Below, piece by piece: positions 59,808 through 64,000 of a stretch of DNA of 64,000 nt (its first letter is position 1; each line of letters begins with the position of its first letter). The position numbers and the translations under genes are program-made. This DNA comes from Catellatospora tritici. Lineage in GTDB: Bacteria > Actinomycetota > Actinomycetes > Mycobacteriales > Micromonosporaceae. The DNA lies in the NCBI RefSeq assembly GCF_019083965.1, contig NZ_JAHRCY010000005.1, forward strand, positions 310,001 to 374,000, given 5' to 3'. Under the pieces are notes generated by a model that saw only the letters and a program-made list of their open reading frames with translations, was not told the DNA's origin and made no database searches.

Positions 59808-60329
59808 ATGACGGAGTCTGACGGCGATCACACCGCCGCGTCCTACGACGGTGAGCCCGCACTGGTGGCGAACACGTCCGACGATCCCGCCGACGCGGCC
59901 GACGACGCCGCAGTGGGAGTACCGGCGCTGGTGGCGTTCGCCGCCGGCGACCCTGCGGACGGCGACGCCGCAGCGGCCGAACCGGCCGACGACCACACCG
60001 ACGGCGACGACGCCGTCGACATCGCCGGCGCGGACGTCGGCGTGTTGGGCGGGCTGCTGATGGTGGTGACCGCGTTCGGCTGGCTGGGCTCGCTGTGCTT
60101 CGCCGTGGCGTACGTCGCCACCTCAGGACCGGACGCGATCGAGGGCACAGCCGCGTTCTCCGCGGCGCTGTTGGGCTCGCTGGCGCTGTCGGCGACGCTG
60201 TTGCTCAGCAGCGGCACGTCACTGTACCTGTGGATGCGCTCGCGCCGGCGGTGGCAGCTGGTCCTGGCGGCCGTGTTCGCGGTGGCGGGGGTGGCGCTGT
60301 GCCTGTTCCACGGGGCGGCCTTCCGGTGA
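59808..60329 (+). CDS. Membrane protein with acidic, internally repeated N terminus
   Basis: 173 residues. Residues 1-75 are very acidic and Ala-rich, with a 22-residue tandem duplication (EPALVANTSDDPADAADDAA against VPALVAFAAGDPADGDAAAA). Three membrane helices follow (GVLGGLLMVVTAFGWLGSLC, a middle segment and LVLAAVFAVAGVALCLFHG), with SRRRW between. Family unknown. ATG 59808 has TACCCT 6 nt upstream, so this start is preferred to the frame opening at 59682, which overlaps the terminator. Confidence 0.7.
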   Translation: MTESDGDHTAASYDGEPALVANTSDDPADAADDAAVGVPALVAFAAGDPADGDAAAAEPADDHTDGDDAVDIAGADVGVLGGLLMVVTAFGWLGSLCFAVAYVATSGPDAIEGTAAFSAALLGSLALSATLLLSSGTSLYLWMRSRRRWQLVLAAVFAVAGVALCLFHGAAFR

Positions 60330-60427
60330 GCGACGCCGCGGCAGCCGGCCTGCGGTGAAACGGTCCAGGTAGCGACAAGACATGCGGCGACCGTCGGTTG
60401 TTGACCGGCGCCGCTACGCTGCGCCGC

Positions 60428-60943
60428 GTGGAGACATTGAAGGCGGTCTTGCCTCTGGTCGGTGTCGTGATCGGCGCCGTGGCCACCTACCTCGTCACCA
60501 CCGCCGCAGAACGCAGCCGGTGGCGGCGTTCGCAGGACGTGCGATGGGACGACCGGAGGCTGACGGCGTACATCGCCTTCGGTGAGGCGAGCAAGCGCAT
60601 CTTCAGTGTCGCCTCCCGGGTCGCGGCCCACCAGGGATTGCACGACCGCGGCGATCCGCTGCCGCCGGAGGAGGGGCTGCCACTGCTGTCGGCGGCGGTC
60701 GCCGACCGCGCGGTGAGCTGGGAGGCGCTGCTGCTACTGGGCGGCAGCGGTGCGCTGGAGGCGGCACGGCAGTGGCATCGGGTGCTGCGGGGGCCGGTGT
60801 CGTACGTGCGTGGGGAGCCGGCCGACGCCACTCGATGGCAGGCGGCAGAGCGGGAGGTGGACCTGGCACGTGACAGGTTCTATATCGCCGCGCGTGAGGA
60901 CCTGGGCGTGCCGGACTTCCAGGTCTCGGCCCACCTGCGCTGA
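60428..60943 (+). CDS. Small membrane-anchored helical protein
   Basis: 171 residues. One N-terminal membrane helix (VLPLVGVVIGAVATYLVTT) then a long cytoplasmic helical domain beginning with a basic/acidic stretch SRWRRSQDVRWDDRRLTAY. Proteins with this plan are common and unnamed in actinobacteria. GTG 60428 has TACGCT 7 nt upstream. No neighbours suggest a role beyond the local cluster of membrane proteins. Confidence 0.7.
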   Translation: METLKAVLPLVGVVIGAVATYLVTTAAERSRWRRSQDVRWDDRRLTAYIAFGEASKRIFSVASRVAAHQGLHDRGDPLPPEEGLPLLSAAVADRAVSWEALLLLGGSGALEAARQWHRVLRGPVSYVRGEPADATRWQAAEREVDLARDRFYIAAREDLGVPDFQVSAHLR

Positions 60944-61012
60944 CGGCAGGGCCGCCGTGGCCTGCGTCAGCCGGAGGGGTGGCAGCAGACGACTGCGGCC
61001 ACCCCGGACGCG

Positions 61013-61309
61013 TCAGCAGTTGGCGTTGACAGCCGGGATCCAGCCGTCCTGCTGGGGTGCCTCGGCGCCGTGCCCGTAGATCCATACGCCGTAGCCGTCG
61101 TCGACGGCCTGACCGTGCCAGCGGAATCCGCGTCCCGCGGACAGCGTCCGCAGCACGAAGCCATGGGGATCGGTACGCAGCCACGTGTTCTGGTTGAGGT
61201 TGCACACGAAGCCGGGAGCGTCACTGGCCGCGGCGGGTGCGGCAGCCGCCGTCGCGCCGGCGAGGACGACCATCACGGCCGTGCCGACGTGGAGGAGTTG
61301 GCGCTTCAC
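61013..61309 (-). CDS. Small secreted SH3-like protein
   Basis: 98 residues. Signal peptide to about residue 33 (AAAAPAAASD), then a 60-residue SH3b-like beta domain: VCNLNQNTWLRTDPHGFVLR, GRGFRWHGQAV, DGYGVWIYGHG and DGWIPAVNANC, with one Cys at each end that may form a disulfide. It may bind cell-wall or other polymers. GGAAGGA lies 5 nt before GTG 61309. Confidence 0.75.
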   Translation of the reverse strand: MKRQLLHVGTAVMVVLAGATAAAAPAAASDAPGFVCNLNQNTWLRTDPHGFVLRTLSAGRGFRWHGQAVDDGYGVWIYGHGAEAPQQDGWIPAVNANC

Positions 61310-61493
61310 AGATGTCCTTCCGTGGAGAGACCCGAAGGTTACGATCATGGTCCAGATCAGCATCGTGATCTCGAACGGAGTTCGCAACCTGAGGCCGATG
61401 TCGACCTCTGGGTTCTTTGGACGACCGGTCAGCAGCACGCGTGCCATCCGGCGACCGAACGGGGCTGTCGGCCCCCTCCCGTACGGTGTCGCG

Positions 61494-62738
61494 GTGGCTG
61501 TCATCGAGATGTTGGCGCGGCTTCGCGCCGGTGCCGGAGTTCCGATCGAGCGGCTGGTGTGCCATCCCCGGTTACCGCTGGTGGCGGGCCTGGACTCCGC
61601 GCGCCCCGCGGTCCACGTCTGGGAATGCGCCGAGGACGGCCTACGCGAACTTCGGAGCGTCCACGCCGACGCGGCCGCCTACCCCAAACACCCGTGGGAG
61701 CGGTTCGACCTGGTCCCGCACGTGGCATGGCATCCGTATGAGCCGTGGCTGCTGGTCACCGATCAGCGGGGCGTGATCTCGTGGACCCCGGACGACGTCA
61801 ACCCACTGGCAGGTGTCCCGGCCGAAGCGGTGTACCGGAATCTGGCGTTCAGCCCGGACGGCCGCACCTTGTGGGCGTCGCCGTCCTCGAGCGGCGGCGA
61901 GGACGCGTGGGAGTTTTCCGACAGCCTCGATCTCAGTGCCGGGACCGTCCAGGTCGGTCCGCGCTGGGACACCGGCGTCGTCGAACATCCCGGCGGCGGG
62001 CTCGTGCTGACGTACCGCAGCGACCAGGGCGCCACGCTGGGCGTGTTCGCGCTGGTCGACGAGCAGGTCAGGCCGGGTGCGATGCGTGCGCTGCGTCGGG
62101 CGCTGATCCTCGACGTCGACGGCTACGAGGCGCCGGTCTTCAGTGCGGACGGGCGCCATTTCGCGATCCGGGGCAACTCCTACGGCCATACGCTGCAGAT
62201 GTTTGAGTTCCCGTCGCTGACCTGCGTGATGTCGGAGCTTCTCGCGAGGCCGGGGGGCGACGAGGAGTCCGAGGGTGGCACCTGGTCGCGGCACAACGTC
62301 GCGTTCGGGGCCAGGCCCGGTGCGCTGTGGGTCGGCACTCCCGCCGGGACGCTCGTCGAGGTCGACGTGGCGGCCGACGCCGTGGCCGTGCACGAGGTGT
62401 CGCCTGGCATCGCGATCACGGCGCTGGCCGCGACAGCGACCGGCGCCTTCGTGGCCGCGACCGGCGACGGCGAGCTGATGCTTCTGGCCGTGCGCGATGA
62501 GGCCGTGGTGACCGACACCGACGCCGCGCGCGCCGCTGTCGCGGCTTTCACGGCGGCCACGGTCGAGCTGCCCGACAGCGGAGACCCTGATGACGAGGAC
62601 GAGGGCTTCGTCCTCACCGATGGCGACCGGGTTTGGGAGCGCGACGACCTGGAGTCGGTGACCGCCGCCGACAAAACCGATCCGACGTGGTTGCAGCTCA
62701 GGGCAGCGGTCAACACGGTGCGTGACCGCAGAAGATGA
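61494..62738 (+). CDS. Cytoplasmic beta-propeller-like protein
   Basis: 414 residues with WD40-like blades: HPRLPLVAGLDSARPAVHVWE, HVAWHPYEPWLLVTDQRG, NLAFSPDGRTLWASPS and APVFSADGRHFAIRGN, followed by a strand-rich region and an acidic tail with PDSGDPDDEDEGFVLTDGD. No signal peptide, so it probably acts inside the cell as a binding platform. TACGGT lies exactly 6 nt before GTG 61494, which decides this start over the long upstream frame from 61185. Confidence 0.75.
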   Translation: MAVIEMLARLRAGAGVPIERLVCHPRLPLVAGLDSARPAVHVWECAEDGLRELRSVHADAAAYPKHPWERFDLVPHVAWHPYEPWLLVTDQRGVISWTPDDVNPLAGVPAEAVYRNLAFSPDGRTLWASPSSSGGEDAWEFSDSLDLSAGTVQVGPRWDTGVVEHPGGGLVLTYRSDQGATLGVFALVDEQVRPGAMRALRRALILDVDGYEAPVFSADGRHFAIRGNSYGHTLQMFEFPSLTCVMSELLARPGGDEESEGGTWSRHNVAFGARPGALWVGTPAGTLVEVDVAADAVAVHEVSPGIAITALAATATGAFVAATGDGELMLLAVRDEAVVTDTDAARAAVAAFTAATVELPDSGDPDDEDEGFVLTDGDRVWERDDLESVTAADKTDPTWLQLRAAVNTVRDRRR

Positions 62739-62890
62739 CCGAGGTGGGCGTGGTCAACGGTGACCAGTGATGGCGCACACGGCGCGGCCGGCGGAGCGTG
62801 AGTCGCCAACTGGTTCATCGCGCTGTACCCACCATGTCACGTTCCCCGCGGCGACTGCGTCCTCCCCGTTGATGCATCGTTGGGCATGAC

Positions 62891-64000
62891 GTGCGCGAAC
62901 GTCTGAGTGTGCTGAATGCCGCGGCAGCCCTGGTCACCGTACTGGTCGTAGTGTTGGCCGACGGCGTGTCGCGGAGTGCGCCGGTTGATCCGAGGCCGGC
63001 GGGGTCGGTCACCTTCAACGGGCCCGTGCACACCGCCGCGTACTGGGGCGACACCATCTACGTCGGTGGCGATTTCACCACCGCGACCTGGGGCGGCCAC
63101 AACGTCGCCCGGCTCCACACCGCGGCTGTAAACGCGCGGACCGGAGCACTACTGCCCTGGAGCCCGCAGGTCGACGCCACGGTGAGAACCATCGACGCCG
63201 ACAGCGACGGGGTCTACCTGGCCGGGAACTTCCACCTGGTCAACGGTGCGGGCCGCGACAACCTCGCAAAGGTCGACCACGCCGGTGTTCTGCAACCCAC
63301 CCTCAAGCACCGCATCGACGGACATCCGGACTCCATGTCCGTCGGCGGTGGGCGCCTCTACCTCGGCGGCTCGATCACCGCCGTCGACGGCCAAGCTCGC
63401 ACCGGAGTGGCCGCCTTCGATCTGGTCACCGGCGAGCTGGACCCGCAGTGGCACCCGTACCTCAACGACGTGGTGAACGTGGTGCGGTACACAGCCGGCC
63501 GAGTGTATCTGGGGGGCAGGTTCGACTCGGTCGACGGCGCGCGGGGCACGAAGAAGATCGCCGCCCTCGACCCGGTGACAGGTGCGGTCGATCCCGGCTT
63601 CTGGTCCCACGTCAGCGCGATGGTCAACGACATCGCCATCGTCGACGGCAGCATCTACGTCGGCATCGACGGCGGCGGCGGGCGAGTCAGCTCGATGGAC
63701 CTGACCGGACAGGTGCGGTGGACCGTGGCCACCGACGGGGCCGTGCAGGCGGTCACGGTGCTGGATGGTGTGCTCTATCTCGGTGGGCACTTCGACAACG
63801 TGTGCGGCAGCGCCAACACCGGACACCTGGGCGTATGCCTGGACGGAGCGACCCGGCGGGTCAAACTCGCCGCCGTCGACCCGGGCAGCGGAGCGCTGCT
63901 CGGTTGGATCGCCGACGGCAATGGCTCGGTCGGAGTGCGGGCACTGCGATCCAGCAAGGAGCTGGGCCAGTTGGTCGCCGCCGGCGCGTACACGGCGGTG
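62891..64000 (+). CDS. Secreted beta-propeller protein (partial, runs off the window)
   Basis: 370 residues to the window edge with no stop. A signal peptide or anchor (about 1-25, ALVTVLVVVLADGVSRSAP) is followed by repeated blades of about 45-50 residues with a common pattern: DTIYVGGDF, DGVYLAGNFHLVNG, GRLYLGGSITAVDG, GRVYLGGRFDSVDG, GSIYVGIDG and GVLYLGGHFDNVCG. This is the pattern of secreted propellers that recur before PKD or fibronectin domains in actinobacteria. GTG 62891 is the first start after the gap; no ribosome site is clear. Confidence 0.75.
   Translation, partial: MRERLSVLNAAAALVTVLVVVLADGVSRSAPVDPRPAGSVTFNGPVHTAAYWGDTIYVGGDFTTATWGGHNVARLHTAAVNARTGALLPWSPQVDATVRTIDADSDGVYLAGNFHLVNGAGRDNLAKVDHAGVLQPTLKHRIDGHPDSMSVGGGRLYLGGSITAVDGQARTGVAAFDLVTGELDPQWHPYLNDVVNVVRYTAGRVYLGGRFDSVDGARGTKKIAALDPVTGAVDPGFWSHVSAMVNDIAIVDGSIYVGIDGGGGRVSSMDLTGQVRWTVATDGAVQAVTVLDGVLYLGGHFDNVCGSANTGHLGVCLDGATRRVKLAAVDPGSGALLGWIADGNGSVGVRALRSSKELGQLVAAGAYTAV

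Overview
The window is about 70% or more G+C. Codon third positions are almost all G or C, GTG starts are common, and many start codons sit directly behind a TANNNT promoter element. Together with the gene families present (GerMN lipoprotein beside an OmpR-type two-component pair, DUF5937 and DUF4184 proteins, HxlR, STAND NTPase with TPRs, SpoIIE/STAS/anti-sigma partner switch), this points to a chromosomal segment of a soil-type actinobacterium, probably of the Micromonosporaceae or a relative (inference). I see no rRNA, tRNA, CRISPR array, insertion sequence or phage genes.

Layout. 1-9.4 kb: housekeeping and accessory enzymes on both strands (cation/H+ antiporter, secreted lipoprotein, winged-helix protein, M20 peptidase, S4 protein, DUF4184 protein, MOSC protein, GAF protein, alpha/beta hydrolase). 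9.5-11.9 kb: a secreted isoamylase-type GH13 enzyme with a promoter and a MalR-like operator. 12-14.7 kb: response regulator, sensor kinase and GerMN lipoprotein operon. 14.7-19.2 kb: two membrane proteins and a GGDEF protein with a decayed HD-GYP domain. 19.3-25.3 kb: a six-gene putative nitrate reductase and transport operon. 25.3-28.6 kb: methyltransferase divergent from a TetR regulator and an Lnt-like nitrilase/membrane protein, with a perfect 34-bp palindrome on the TetR start. 28.6-37.4 kb: lamin-tail protein, MFS/DUF5937 divergent pair, cysteine hydrolase, VOC protein, phosphoribosyltransferase and SulP transporter. 37.6-41.7 kb: MurJ-type flippase and a partner-switch module (PAS-SpoIIE phosphatase, STAS antagonist, anti-sigma kinase). 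41.8-48.5 kb: hemerythrin, Ohr, hydrolase-HxlR, HEAT protein, a frameshifted FAD monooxygenase, GH18 enzyme and DUF3592 protein. 48.7-54 kb: secreted vWD protein and a DhaK/DhaL/HAD/aldolase operon. 54-56.1 kb: two gene wrecks around a PstS-like lipoprotein. 56.3-64 kb: unknown proteins around a membrane-anchored STAND NTPase, then beta-propeller proteins; the last runs off the window.

How genes work together. The nitrate operon is a transcriptional unit with ATGA/GTGA overlaps that pairs a molybdopterin catalytic subunit with Fe-S, Rieske and membrane partners and a NarK transporter. The dha-type operon should phosphorylate a short ketose and cleave it by a class II aldolase. The SpoIIE phosphatase probably dephosphorylates the neighbouring STAS protein, which would then sequester the anti-sigma kinase; no sigma factor is in the window. 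The strongest cross-cutting signal is that about eighteen starts, on both strands, are preceded by TANNNT exactly 6-7 nt upstream, implying leaderless mRNAs. Three genes are broken: the FAD monooxygenase, an enoyl-CoA hydratase, and a secreted protein of which the promoter, operator, signal peptide, tail and terminator remain.
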